In this document: in pieces, positions 44,809 to 56,216 of the stretch | Layout of the letters: every line of letters starts with the position of its first letter | Numbering within the stretch: the stretch's first letter is position 1 | The notes under the pieces: generated by a model | The model's input: only the letters and a program-made list of their open reading frames with translations | Databases searched by the model: none | What the model was told of the DNA's origin: nothing | Assembly: GCA_001600415.1 (NCBI GenBank) | Contig: BCJX01000002.1 | Span: 2,577,553 to 2,641,552, forward strand | Direction of reading: 5' to 3' | Source: Pascua guehoae | Lineage: Eukaryota; Basidiomycota; Tremellomycetes; Trichosporonales; Trichosporonaceae | Length of the DNA stretch: 64,000 nucleotides | Made by a program: the position numbers and the translations under genes

Positions 44809-47005
44809 ATGCCAAAAGCCAGTGAGTACAGGATATTCCGAAAGGTCGACGCTGACGGTAGGCAAGAAGAGCGGAGGCGGCAAGGGCAAGGTGTATGCAG
44901 TGCCGTCTGCGATGCGTGAGTCATGCGTTGACGGATTTGGTGTGTTCTGACAGGCAGGCAAGAGGGACGGAGGTGTGCCCAAGCTCCAAGGACTAAAGGA
45001 CAAGCGCATCAAGGCTGCCCCGTACGCCAAGCCAAAGCCTACCCCGGGCGCGCGCACGATCAACGCGTTGGCGAGCACATCGACGCACCAGGGGGACACG
45101 TACGAGAACACGACTGCGGCCGTGTTTGAAGGGACACCGGTGGATTCGTCCTTGACAGTGAAGGACTCGTCGACCAAGGCGTTTATGCGTGAGCTGCGCA
45201 AGGTGATTGAGCGCTCCGACGTGATCATCCAGGTGCTCGACGCCCGCGATCCCGAGGGAACGCGGAGCCGCTGGGTGGAGGAAGAGGTCCGCAAGCGGGA
45301 TGCGGCGGGCAAGAAGCTGCTGGCCGTCGTGAACAAGATTGACCTGGTACCGCGGGAGAATCTCGAGTCGTGGCTCAAGTTTTTGCGCCACTCGTTCCCG
45401 ACCATGCCGTTCAAGAGCAGCACGCAAAACCAGCGCCAGCATCTGAGCCAGAACGCCGTGCCCCTCGTCGCACCCCAGACTGTCCCCGGCAAGAAGGCGT
45501 CGTTCCAGGAGCTGCCCGTGACCAGCTCGAGTTTGGGTGCTCCCGCGCTCCTCAACCTCCTCAAGCAGTATGCGCTCTCCACACCACACTCGGCCCTCAC
45601 AGTCGGTGTCGTTGGCTATCCCAACGTCGGCAAGAGCTCGCTTATCAACTCACTCAAGCGCCAGCGTGCGTGTGGCGTCGCTGCCATGCCCGGCAAGACT
45701 CGTGTCGTCCAGGAAGTTGTCCTCGACAAGGGTGTCAAGATTCTGGACTGCCCTGGTGTCGTCCTCGAGGATATTTCCAAGGAGTACGAGGGTCCCGAGG
45801 GCAAGAGGAAACAGGCAGAGCTCATGCTCCGCAACTGCGTAAAGGCCGAGCTTGTCGACGACCCCACAACGCCAGGTAAGTCATCCCATACTACGACCGT
45901 CTTCCTTGCTGACACACCCAGTGGAGGTCATTCTCGACCGTGCAGACCCGGCTCTCCTGCAGCGGTTGTACAACATTCCCCCGTTTGACGACCTGCGCGA
46001 CTTTTTGATCAAAGTGGCTCTTACGCGCGGACGACTCGGCAAGGGCGGTATTCCAGATTTGGAAGCCGCAGCCGTGTCCGTTCTGCGTGACTGGAACTCT
46101 GGCAAGATTCCGTACTACACCCGCCCCCCAGCCGTTCACCCGAGCAGCGCACGGGCACCGGTTGTGGAAGGACAGGACGAAGACGCGATGATGGACGGCG
46201 AGCAGGTGGGAGACGCCAAGATCCTCAACACTCTCAGCGAGGCGTTCACCCTCGATGGACTGTTTGACAACCTCGGCGACGAGGCGGCGTGGGATGGCGA
46301 TGAAGCGGCAGGAGAAATGATGGAGGAAGAGTGGGTTATCTTCACCGTGGGCATGGAGCTGACAGCAGGCCCGAGATTGTCAACACTGTCCCGGCACCAG
46401 CACCAGCTGGCCCGAGCACACGCGCATACATGCCTCCTCTGTCGCCGTCATCTGACATGTCCTCGCCCCGTTCGATGGGTTCACCGCCATTATCCCCCAT
46501 GCGCTCGATGCCGGCGCCGCGCTTCCCGCCTCCCATGTCGGTCGGTGGTATGGGCGGTGCATTCATGCCCACACCGATCCAACGCGGTGGCGTCGCCGCC
46601 CCTGAGCGTCTGTTCACCTCCGAGGAGCTTGCGATGCTGCCCCCGACTCTTTCGCGGCAGAGGGACAAGCAGGCGGCCAAGAAGGCCCGCAAACGCCGCG
46701 CTGCAGCAGAGCGAACCGAAGGGGAGCTCCTCTACGGCTTCATGGGCATGGACGTCGACGAGGGCGACGGCGATGATGAGCCAGAACCCGCGCCGCGTCC
46801 GTCCAAGAAGCTGCTTAGGGCAGAGAAGAAGGCGGCAGCAAAGGCTGCCAGGCCGGCGCCGGCTCCGGTGCCGATGGATGCCGACACACAAAAGGAAAGA
46901 GAGTTTGCGAGCTTCCTCGCGAGCATGGGAGGTGAGTTAAGCCTGCACAAAGGTCTCTGGGAGTATGCTGACGTGACAGCGGATGGGTCGGACGACGAGC
47001 TGTAG
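44809..47005 (+). CDS. NUG1: Nucleolar GTPase Nug1 (GNL3 family, circularly permuted)
   Basis: GTPase needed for pre-60S maturation and export. Exons 44809-44821, 44862-44915, 44958-45875, 45922-46330, about 46369-46931, 46980-47005; 660 aa, longer than yeast Nug1. GTPase motifs are in permuted order: G4 VVNKID at ~148, G1 GYPNVGKSS at ~242, G2 in MPGKTRVVQ, G3 DCPG at ~287, plus the family's VIIQVLDARDPEGTR. The RDPALLQRL... region and DFLIKVALTRGRLGKGG follow as in Nug1/GNL3. The C-terminal ~200 residues are Pro/Ser- then Lys/Ala-rich, mostly lineage-specific. First exon 13 nt. The acceptor of exon 5 could be 46365 or 46368; both keep frame. Confidence 0.88.
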
Positions 47006-47392
47006 ATATAGAGAATGCATATATAGTTGGTCCGTTATATGGATGTCATTGGGGATGGGTCAAGAGGCCTGGCAGCATTGGAGATCGGGGGCACTGGGCA
47101 CGGGAGCAAAAAAGCGGAGTCGACGCGTGCGCTCTGACCAGGGTAAGTTGACAGGGGGCGTGATTGTCGTGATTACGGGGAATTTTGGAATTCGTGATTG
47201 ACTCGTGCAAGAGTGGGAGAATGCGACCACCCCAGCGCAGCCAATGCAGAGCCCACGATAAAGTCAGCCACGACGACACGACACGCACGACTCACCCACA
47301 AAGTCGACCCACTACTGCACTCTGCACTACTCACACGTCTACTCTTATACTCACCGCACGACCGCCACTGCCTCTGTGGTCGCTCGCGCATA
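47006..47392. other. Intergenic, NUG1 3' end and STR2 promoter
   Basis: 387 bp, no gene seen. The STR2-proximal part is rich in CACGAC/CACTAC repeats; no full CACGTG present. Confidence 0.45.
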
Positions 47393-49643
47393 ATGACAGC
47401 GACGATTTCGCCATACACGACGCTGCGGCCGTCACAGATCCCGCTCGGCAGCCCTGTGCCCGCGCTCACGAGCCATGCCATTAGTGTCTCGCTGCCGACG
47501 TGGGAGGATAATATCGGATACGAAGAGGCGGACCCGCGCGTGATGAACAAGTTGGAGACGGGGTACCCGCGTTTCTTTATCCACCGTTCGATTCAGAAGG
47601 TGAGCCAGCGGCGATCGGCCAGACAGTTGTGTGGATACGCGGATCGGTGGCCAGAGCAGGCGGGCTGTGTGGGCATCGGGGGTTGAGGGCCAGGCTTTGA
47701 GTGACTAACCCTGTGGCCTGGCCATGATCCCCGCATCTTCGCAACTCTCGCCAAGATGTGCACTCCCAACCCCCCCCCTGTTATCATACTAACGCCAGCT
47801 CGCCGCGCTCTGCCTGGCCAAGTTTGGCCTCGCCAACGAAGCATGCATGCTGTTCCCGTCGCCCAAGATTGCCGCCGAGGCGCGCGACTTTTTGGCGTCG
47901 CGCGACCCGCCCGTGTCGTCGCGCATTGCCGAGTTTATCATTTGTCCCTCTGCCGTGTCGCTTCCCAGTGCACGTGCGGCGGTGACTGCGATTTCGTGCA
48001 TTGAGCTGCAGATTCTGCTGTTTGACAAGGCCGATTTCCCGGCGGCCAAGCAGTTTTGGCAGCACACGGGCGACGGGATCAGCAGCCGGATGGCCGAGCG
48101 CGCGCTCGCGTTCTTGGGCGAGACGCCTGCTGGTGTTGCGGGCGGATCTGCTGCGCCTGCGGGGTCGGCGCTGGCTGCGCCAGTCGACACGCGACACGCG
48201 GCGTATGGGCGCAACAGGCATTACTCGCGTAAACCGGCGCCTGCTGCTGCTCAGGCTCAGGCCCAGTCCCAGGCTGGATGTGGATGCGGGCCTGGAACCG
48301 GATCTGGGTCGTCGACAGCCTCGGCCACTACCCCGGACGCGAGCTCGAGTGGCGCACGCGACACCGAGGGCGTCGGCGCCCCCGAGGAGCTCGCGTCGGC
48401 CGACCTCAGCGGCTACCTCGAGGAGCGGTATGGGCGGAATCTGCCCCTGTTCAACGCGCCGCTCGCCAAGCAGGCGCTCAAGCGGCGCATCGCGGGCGGA
48501 CTGTTACCGAGCGACTCGGACTCGGAGTTTGGAGGTAGCAGCGTCGGCGACTTGCACGACATCCAGCGCGGCGTGACCGAGGACGACATCTACCTGTTCC
48601 CCGGCGGGATGAGCGCCATCTGGCATGCGCACCGCGTGGCGCGGCTCGCGCGGCAGCGCACGGGTGCGCCCGAGGGCAAGAGCGTGTGCTTTGGGTTTCC
48701 GTACACGGACACGCTCAAGATTCTGCAAAAGTGGGGACCGGGATGTTTCTTCTTTGGCAACGGGACCGACGACGAGCTTGCGGGGCTCGAAAAGGTGCTG
48801 GCGGAAGAACGGGCAAGGGGCCTCCCGATCCTCGCGCTCTTTTGCGAGTTCCCGTCCAACCCGCTCCTGCGGTGTGCCGACCTGGCGCGCCTGCGTGCGC
48901 TCGCCGACGAGTATGGGTTTGTGATTGTCGTCGACGAGACGATTGGCAACTTTATCAATGTCGACGTCATGCCCGCGGCCGACATTGTCGTGTCGTCGCT
49001 GACAAAGATTTTCTCGGGCGACTCGAACGTCATGGGCGGCAGCCTGATTCTCAACCCCAACAGCCCGTCGTACCCGGCCCTCAAGGCCGCCATTGACGCA
49101 GACTACGAGGACACGTACTACCCCGAGGACGCAGTCTACATGGAGCGTAACAGCCGCGACTACCGCCGCCGCATCAAGCGCGTCAACGACAATGCCTACG
49201 ATGTCACCGCCTACCTCTACTCGCGCTCGCTCGCCGACTCGTCCACCCCGGCAGACGGCAAGGTCATCAAGCGCATCTACTACCCCCGCTACGAGACGAC
49301 TCAGCACTATACCGCGTGCCAGCGCCAGCCCCCGCTCGGCAAGGGCGGCTACGGCGGCCTCTTCTCCATCACATTCACCTCGATGGCTGCCTCGCAGGCC
49401 TTTTACGACACGCTTGTCTGCGCAAAGGGCCCCAGTCTCGGGACCAGTTTTACCCTCGCGTCCCCCTACGCTATTCTCGCACACTATGCCGAGCTCGACT
49501 GGGCAGCACAGTATGGCGTTGAGGCAGGCCTCGTCCGCATCTCGATCGGCCAGGAGGACACGCAGACCCTCCGCGCGTGGTTTGAGGAGAGCGTCAAGGC
49601 CGCAGAGGCGGCAGCCGCAAAGGAGAAGGCGGGGCAAGCGTAG
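47393..49643 (+). CDS. STR2: Cystathionine gamma-synthase (Str2-type)
   Basis: PLP enzyme of transsulfuration, joining cysteine with an activated homoserine to make cystathionine. Exons 47393-47599 and 47799-49643; 683 aa. Large fungal form: an N-terminal ~170-residue domain (ISVSLPTWEDNIGYEE, PRFFIHRSIQKLAALCLAKF) precedes the PLP domain. Between them lies a low-complexity linker (~215-260: AQAQAQSQ, GCGCGPGTGSGS). PLP-domain motifs: FPGGMSAIWHAHRV, FGFPYTDTLKILQKWGPG, VIVVDETIGNF with the cofactor Asp, and SSLTKIFSGDSNVMGG with the Schiff-base Lys at ~472. C-terminal GLVRISIGQEDTQTL is the usual end. No organelle signal evident. Confidence 0.93.
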
Positions 49644-50816
49644 TAGGTGTATGCAAGGGGGGGGGGTTAAAAGGCGGCAGGTCACAGGCGGGCTCCGTCC
49701 ATGAGTTGATAGATGGGATGCAGATCTTGGGCAATGGTGGGCGTAGAGCAGTACCGACGGTGGAAGTCGATCCCGCAATGCCACCTTGGGGCATACGCCG
49801 TTTGCATCTGGACAATCTTCACCGAGCATCGTCGATGGCAAGGCCGTGCACTCCCGACATCTGCAGCGCATTGAAAGCCCAAAAGTGCACCGACTTTCTT
49901 CACAGTAAAAGCCTGCGTTTGCTGATCCTGCCTCGAATTCTGAGACAGGACGGCGAACGACGAGAAACCAAACACCGCGCAAGCTGTGAGCAATATTAGT
50001 CGACCTCACGTTTTTCTGGAGTCACCTACAGGTGGTGACATTCGTCAGCCTGCCCACGCAGCTCGCCCACCTGGGTGCCTGTTAGTCATGGATATTAAAC
50101 AAGCGCTGAACCAAAGCGGCTGCAAAATGGCCTTCCAGCTTCTCTGCCTTTGGTCATGGGTGTGTGCCTATGCTCCACAAACTGGTTTGTTAGCCTAAGA
50201 GACGAGTTCCCGCATAGAGTTCCTAACTGCTGCACGTCGAGGCAGATGTAAACTTTGGCGTGCCCGATAAGGTTGGTAACAAGGGGTGGTCGTCTCACTG
50301 CCATGCTACCAACGTCAACACGTCAATGCCAAGCATCACATGTGTCCAAATAGTTACCTGATGTCATCGGTCGGCAGATCACATGCCCGCAACCAAGGTA
50401 CACTGGAAAGTGCGACTCTGCAGTGCAGGATGCATGCCAAGAGCAATAGCCAGTTGCGGGCTAGTTGCCAGGCACTCACCAACGTTGGTGCAGAGAGGGT
50501 TTGTACTACCTCAACCTTGTCGGCGTTTCACTGTCCGAGACATATGCCAAGAGCAACAACCTGTTGCCAGAGACTCCCCAACGTGGTGTACTCATAGAGG
50601 GTTTGGACTATGATAACTCTATCGAAGCGTTTCGCTTGCTGTGGAGAGTGCCTACACGCTCGCCCTTTTAACATGATGTCACGCGGTGAGCAAACATACC
50701 AAATGTGACCGTCCCTTCACTCCAAGGCCAGCAGTGCTCTTGCCTTATAGTCTCCAAGTGCCAATGCCAGCCATTATCCCCTCTCCACTTCACCTCAGAA
50801 TCGACTCCAACTAAAC
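49644..50816. other. 1.2 kb intergenic region with a diverged duplication
   Basis: No gene supported. Two related ~75 bp segments (about 50433-50507 and 50541-50612) both start GCCAAGAGCAA and end in an AGAGGGTTTG-containing block. Confidence 0.5.
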
Positions 50817-51374
50817 ATGAGTTCTCCAAACCCCTCCCCAACCTCTCTCAGCGCATCTGCGGCCACTCCAAGCGTGTCCGCAACCTCATCCACTAGCGCA
50901 CGCAAGCCAGACCCTTCCAACCCGTCCTCATGTAAGATACCATCCCATGTCACCGCTAACAGCTCCGTCAGTCGCCAACGAAACCTACATTGGCCCTGCC
51001 TTCATTCCTACGGGTCTATTCTTCACTCCGCATGTCTCGGTGTGCAGCGGCAACTTTTTCAATGTTACCGAGCAATGCTGCGGCGTCGTGGGGGGCAAGT
51101 ACGAAGTCCGCCACTTTGCCTGTGACACGCACGACTGTTGCTCTCAAGTTCCCATTTGCAACCAGGGCTACTACATGCGGTGCCCGAGAATGTGACAAAC
51201 AGCACCTGGTCCGTATGCTGGGATTCCCTCGCACCCGCGCCGTCCGGTAATGCGACCGCATTCAACCTGTGCATTCCGCCGTACAGTGGGGCATTGTTGG
51301 CCGCTGCGCTCTCCAACTCGATGGTCCTGACGGTTCTTGGCACGGTGGCGCTCTCTGCGCTGTCGGTGCTTTGA
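50817..51374 (+). CDS. Small Cys-rich, Ser-rich protein with hydrophobic C-terminal tail (paralogue B)
   Basis: Relative of the protein at 41788. Exon 1 50817-50931 (Ser/Pro/Ala-rich, no signal peptide), exon 2 from 50972: NETYIGPAFIPTG, then C-SGNFFNVTEQ-CC, the same C-x10-CC core as the relative, then sequons NVT, NST, NAT, WSVCW, FNLCIPP, and the tail LTVLGTVALSALSVL. The frame changes between 51098 and 51185. Model used: intron 51099-51148, giving 155 aa. Alternatives are an intron at about 51145-51185 or a one-base error, which would keep another Cys-rich stretch (HFACDTHDCC). Ends and core are firm, the middle is not. Confidence 0.65.
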
Positions 51375-51887
51375 CGAGTGGGCAGTTTCAGATCACCTCC
51401 CGCTCGACCTCGGCCACAAGGCGCGGGCGTTCATTCGTACGAGAAGAAATGTACATGATAATGCAGACAATAACTGGTCTAGTGTGATCATTCTTTTCAC
51501 GTTCACCTGGTCGTGTTCTTGAAGTCAGAAGGCATCGTGAGCGATGTTGATACAGGTGCGACCAGAGTATCGAGAACTGCCACCGTGAGCTCGGTCATAT
51601 TCTGGACTGGGAGAAACGCACCACACGCATAGCGGCGTGCTACAACAGCTTGTAGTGTGTTTTCTAGAACGGCGCGAAACCCACCATCACCTGACGCTGA
51701 CGCTGTAATCTCCGCCCAAGATTGTCGCGACCCAAGATTGTCGCGATGACGTAGCGTCTTCGAGCGCGTGCCATTGTGGCAAACCGCACCAGCAACAACA
51801 TCTATGGGCACCTCTTGACTCCTCCCCAACCCACCGTCTCCTCCCTCTCATCCCGGCGTCTACACTGCATCCGCCCCAGCCGCACCC
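51375..51887. other. Intergenic
   Basis: No gene seen; a direct repeat of CAAGATTGTCGCGA occurs at about 51717-51745. Confidence 0.45.
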
Positions 51888-53039
51888 ATGGCCCAGCTCG
51901 ACCACGGTGTACCCCCCATGACCCAGCTCGACCACACATCTTTCCCCCACATCCTCTCATCCATCATCAACTCTGCCCCACGCGACTCGCTCCTGGCCCT
52001 GCGTCCCGTGAGCCGACACGTGCGCGATGCGGCCGACGCGGTGCTCGGGCGGCACATCACTCTCCACATTCCGCCGCCGATACCGACCGTGCGGGATTTG
52101 GAGGTGCTCGATGGGGACGGGCACCGGATCCCCGGGTGGATGGGGTGGGCCGACGTCTTTGGCTCTGGCTCTCAACCCACCCACCTGTGGCCCGCCCAAC
52201 CCCCAGGCCCCGCCCAGCCCGGCCGCAGCTGGGCCGTGGCGCGGATTGCGCGTGCGGTCGCCGCGGTAGAGGTTGTCGACTTGCCATGGACGCTGTGCGC
52301 GTCGTATGAGCGGGACAGAGAGGGCCGGCCTCTGCCGCAGGCCGCGCTCTTCCAGGCGCTCAGGCCGGGGTACGTGCGCCTCGTCGCTGCCGTCCCCTTT
52401 ATCTTGCCGTGTGTCGCCTGCACGGTCGTTGTGTTTAGCACTCTCCGGCGGCCAGAGATTGACGGCCGCGCGTGGCCGCTCGCCACTGCCCGCGTCCCAG
52501 CCCCAGCCCAAGCCCGAGCCCAGCGCGCCGTGTTTGCGTTCACGGGCATTCACGGCAGCTTTGACGAAAAGCCACACGCGCCATGGGGGATCACGGCGCC
52601 CGAGGTCGTCCTCGTCCTCTCCCACCTCCCGGCGCTCCCGCTCTATGCCGTCGCGGGCGCGGTGGCGTACAATCCCGGATCATCGTTTGTCGTCGTCGAC
52701 GCCGAGCTGGCGCGGGCGCGCGGCCGGATCGCTATGCGCGGAGGGAATCCCTTGCCGGCTGATACGGGGTCGCGCCTGCCGCCGATCGAGGTGCTCAAGG
52801 GTATACAGCCCGACGATGATGGGGATATCATGGACCACGTCCTCGCCGCCGTCAGTAATCTCCTCGCCAGTCCTGCATTGGCGCAGATGTGGACAGATCA
52901 GCACAAAGAGTCGCTGCCATCGCGCATACGACTGTTGACTGCCGAAGAGTACGCGGCTACGCTCCCACCGGGCGATTGGGCGCTCGAGAGTATACCGCCC
53001 GAGATGCAACAGCAGCGCCGGACGCGCTGGAAGTCTTGA
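51888..53039 (+). CDS. F-box-like uncharacterised protein
   Basis: 383 aa, single exon. Residues ~13-55 (LDHTSFPHILSSIINSAP, then LLALRPVSRHVRDAAD) have the helical pattern of an F-box-like N terminus: a short Leu/Pro motif, two helices, and an RxVSR-type turn. The rest has no recognised repeat; it holds hydrophobic segments (VRLVAAVPFILPCVACTVVVF, likely buried strands rather than membrane) and APEVVLVLSHLP, suggesting a degenerate leucine-rich or Rossmann-like fold. Such proteins form large, poorly conserved families in Trichosporonales, from general recollection. Partner and function unknown. Confidence 0.7.
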   Translation: MAQLDHGVPPMTQLDHTSFPHILSSIINSAPRDSLLALRPVSRHVRDAADAVLGRHITLHIPPPIPTVRDLEVLDGDGHRIPGWMGWADVFGSGSQPTHLWPAQPPGPAQPGRSWAVARIARAVAAVEVVDLPWTLCASYERDREGRPLPQAALFQALRPGYVRLVAAVPFILPCVACTVVVFSTLRRPEIDGRAWPLATARVPAPAQARAQRAVFAFTGIHGSFDEKPHAPWGITAPEVVLVLSHLPALPLYAVAGAVAYNPGSSFVVVDAELARARGRIAMRGGNPLPADTGSRLPPIEVLKGIQPDDDGDIMDHVLAAVSNLLASPALAQMWTDQHKESLPSRIRLLTAEEYAATLPPGDWALESIPPEMQQQRRTRWKS

Positions 53040-53374
53040 GAGGGCTACAGTACTGTACATTCACATTTTGTCCGCCTGTGTTTATAGTTCGCCTCCCACG
53101 AGGCGCGACCTCACATCCGGTCCACCCACCTGTTGTACTACAATATATACTGGTGACCACATGCTATTAGGCCCATGGACATGTGTACCCAATATGGCTG
53201 CACACCTGCGCCCAAGGGTGCTCGCGAAGTCGTTACCTGTCCAGCCTGCATCACACGAGCCAGAATGCCCTCATTGCGCTGTCTCCACACAGCGCATCCC
53301 ATTTCGGGACAGCCAGTCACAACCGGAGCCCTTGTCCGAAAGTCGCCCGTCCGCACCTGCCCGCAAACTGTAAG
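53040..53374. other. Convergent intergenic region
   Basis: 335 bp, no gene seen; both neighbours end here. Confidence 0.45.
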
Positions 53375-54540
53375 CTACCGATCCACCGAAGGCGACCGAG
53401 GACGTTTTCGCCGCGCCTGTGCCGGCGGTGAAAGGGACCCTGCGGCTGGGGCAGCCTGCGCGCTCCACCGTTTGCTGGCAACCCTGGCTGGTTCCGACTT
53501 GCGGCCTTTGGCTGGCCGCGCACGCGCGGGGCCGGGTAATGATTCCTGTTTGTCAATGGGTCTCCAGCTTTGCTCAAGGTGAAGACAAAAGGAGACGATG
53601 CTTACACGACGGGATGAGCGAGCAGGCTCGGCGTGGTCACTGAACATGGCCTCGAGCTCCGCAGCCGCTTGGACGACGCGCTCCGCCACCTCGACGGCCT
53701 TGGCAGCGAGTTTTGAGAGGCGGGTGGTGTCGCCTGGAAGTACGGGAGGAGGTGTACCAGCACTACAGTTAGTAGGAGCCACTGGCGGCTGGTAGTGTTC
53801 GCCCACGCCACTCTCACGCCCTCTGTTTGCGGCTCTGCCCACACAGCGTGTCGTCCCTCTCGCCCGTGTACCCACCTCTGTGCCTTGTAGACGCCCTCAA
53901 ACCACCCCTCCACTTCGTCGCGGTACACGTCTAACAATCCCGCCTGCGCGGCGGTGAGCCGGCTGATGAACAGCATAGGATGTCCTAGGAGGGCATTGAC
54001 GCTCTCCTTGTCGGGCCCAGACACCCCGGCCGGAAAGTACGTGTCCAGGAGTTTCTGGATTCGTCCGAGGTCTGGATTCCTCATCGACAGTGACTTGCGG
54101 AGGTGCTGTGGTGTCAGTCGAAAGACACGGTAGGAATCAAGGGCCGAGCGTGGTTGGGTGAAGGACGAGACGAGTAAGATGGGGCTGGGGATACAGTAAC
54201 GGGGCCGGAGCAAGGAAGACACACTCGAGCGACCTTCCTCACGACTCACCTCCTTGCGCATCTCCATCGACAGTCCCAACAGCCCATCGTCCTCATCACA
54301 TCTTGCACACTGTTCGAGCACGCGCACGTCGTCCATCCCCAGCGTGCCGCGGACGTCGGGGTCGCGGTCCTCGTTGTGCATTGCCAACGCCGTCCGTGCC
54401 TGCTGCCGCACGGCGCGGGCGACGAGCCCAATGTGCGCGAGTAGCTGGAGGGCGGTGGGGAGGCGCGGGAGGAGGGGTTCGGGGTCGAGGTGCAGGCGGA
54501 GTGCGGAGACGACCTCGGTGGGCATTGGGGGTTGGGTCAT
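53375..54540 (-). CDS. Uncharacterised three-exon protein with basic tail
   Basis: Exons 54250-54540, 53876-54105, 53375-53762; 302 aa, all phases match. Start MTQPPMPTEVVSALRLHL. No known domain recognised. The first 240 residues are predicted helical with many Leu/Arg: RLPTALQLLAHIGLVARAVR, LRKSLSMRNPDLGRIQKLL, AAQAGLLDVYRDEVEGWFEG, and a good amphipathic helix LAAKAVEVAERVVQAAAELE. The tail is Lys/Arg/Pro/Ala-rich and ends RRKRPRSPSVDR, a possible nuclear signal. An optional 60 nt in-frame intron (GTAAGC donor near 53606, acceptor ACAAACAG) would drop 20 residues without changing frame. Shares a divergent promoter with CAX4. Confidence 0.65.
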
Positions 54541-54947
54541 GGTGGCGTGAGCATTGGAGGGGGAGGAGGTGTAGAGCTGTATAGGTGTATAGGTGTATAG
54601 GTGTATAGGTGTAGTGGGAAGTGGCCGAAGTGGGAAGCTGCGAAGGGAAACGTAGGCGAAGCTGTGTGGTGGGGTGCAGAGACCGTGTACAGTAATTGTG
54701 AAGCGATTTACTGTACTTTGTGGATAAGAAAAAGATAAATCGGAGACAGCATGTAAACAAAGCAAGCACAAACAAAATGTCTCACGGCTTTGTGGTTGAC
54801 GCGAGTGTTCATGACGCGTGGGCCGTGCCTGGCTGGCGTCATTGGCCGCCACGATGACAACCACCACAAACCGTGTCCAGCCCAACATTTCTCAAACTTG
54901 TCCACTTCCAAACTTGTCGCCATACAACCACCCCGCGGCTCTGCACC
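54541..54947. promoter_or_regulatory. Divergent promoter, with 8 bp tandem repeat
   Basis: 407 bp between divergent start codons. A GTGTATAG octamer is repeated about four times at 54579-54613, close to the minus-strand start. Confidence 0.45.
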
Positions 54948-55939
54948 ATGGACCTCCCCGTCGTCATCGCCGACCCAAAGCACTTTTCCCTCACGCACAT
55001 AGTGTACGCGTCCGGGGACCCGCTCGGCGCGCCCCTGGCCCTGCTGTCAGTCTCGCCCATCTTCCTCTTTGTCGCCTACTTTGCCCTCGTGGTCTTTACG
55101 CGGCGCCTATCGCTCACGCTCCTCGCTGCGGGGTCTGTCGCCAACGAGGTCCTCTCGCTCGCGCTCAAGCGGAGTCTGCGCCTGCCGCGGCCGTACCCCC
55201 ACCTCGCGCACGTGGGGCACGGGTACGGGATGCCGTCGAGCCATGCGCAGGCGTGCGCGTTCCTCGTCGCGTGGGGGATCGGGTACGCCATGTCGCTCGA
55301 TAAGAGGTATCCGCCCCAGCAAGCAGGCAGGGTTGCGCTCGTCCGGCGGGTCAGGACGGGGATTTATGTGTTTGGACTCGTGGCGTGGTCGCTCACAGTC
55401 GCGTACTCGAGGTGAGCATAGTGTCGAGGGATTGGGCGTTCTGGGCGGTATGCGACGCGGGCATCGGGTCAGCATTGCCTCGCTGCTCATGGGATGTACG
55501 ACACGGTAGCTAGGACTGCTTCATTGCTCTGCCGAGGGCGATACCAGGTGCACAATGACATGACATCGGCAGAGCACAATTACCTTGCTCTTCCATCCTG
55601 CTGCCCGGCGCGAACAGCTCCAACCGGTCGGGGACCAACACAACACCCACCCGACTACCCCACTCCCAGACCCTGGCTGACGACAGGTACGCGCTCCACT
55701 ACCACTCCCAGCTGCAGGTCGCGGCCGGCTACGTCGTGGGTCTCGTGGCCGGTGCGGCGTGGTACATTGTCACAGAGTACATTCCGCGTACCGCCCCTGG
55801 GTCGCTTGCGGGACGTGTGCGCCGTGCAATCGAGCGCCTCTGGGTCGGCATTGGCGGTGTGGGTGGATGGCAGGTTGGAGGGGCTGAGGGAGGATGGGGT
55901 GAAGGGTGGGTGTTTGGCGTTGAGCGCAAGGCGGAGTAG
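54948..55939 (+). CDS. CAX4: Dolichyl-diphosphate phosphatase (Cax4/DOLPP1), PAP2 family
   Basis: ER-lumenal enzyme that removes a phosphate from dolichyl-PP so the carrier can be reused in N-glycosylation. Exons 54948-55411 and 55687-55939, joined AG|G at SR-YALHYH; 238 aa. PAP2 catalytic motifs are all present: KRSLRLPRP (C1), YGMPSSHAQ (C2, PSSH) and SRYALHYHSQLQVAAG (C3 SRx5Hx3Q). Four membrane spans fit around them (LLSVSPIFLFVAYFALVVF; GIYVFGLVAWSLTVAYS; YVVGLVAGAAWYIV). The intron (275 nt) is long for this region and splits motif C3. The last ~30 residues are Gly/Trp-rich and specific to this lineage. Confidence 0.92.
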
Positions 55940-56216
55940 GTGGGCGAGCGTGACGCTGCTGTCTGGGCGGGTACTGTGGCTGAACACGACGAGCGGAGAG
56001 TGCTCGACCACGAGCTAGATCATAGACCGTAGGAGACACCAGTGCATCCTGTATCTTTACTCCGAGGCTACAATACGGATAAAACAAAACAACGAAGAGG
56101 GTCCTGGCTGGCAACAACGGCAACAGCAGCTTAAAACAAGAGTAAAGGTGGCCAAGGATCCAAACGCAAAGATCCGACCGGCGTGAACGTGAAAACAGCA
56201 CCAGATGAACACAAAA

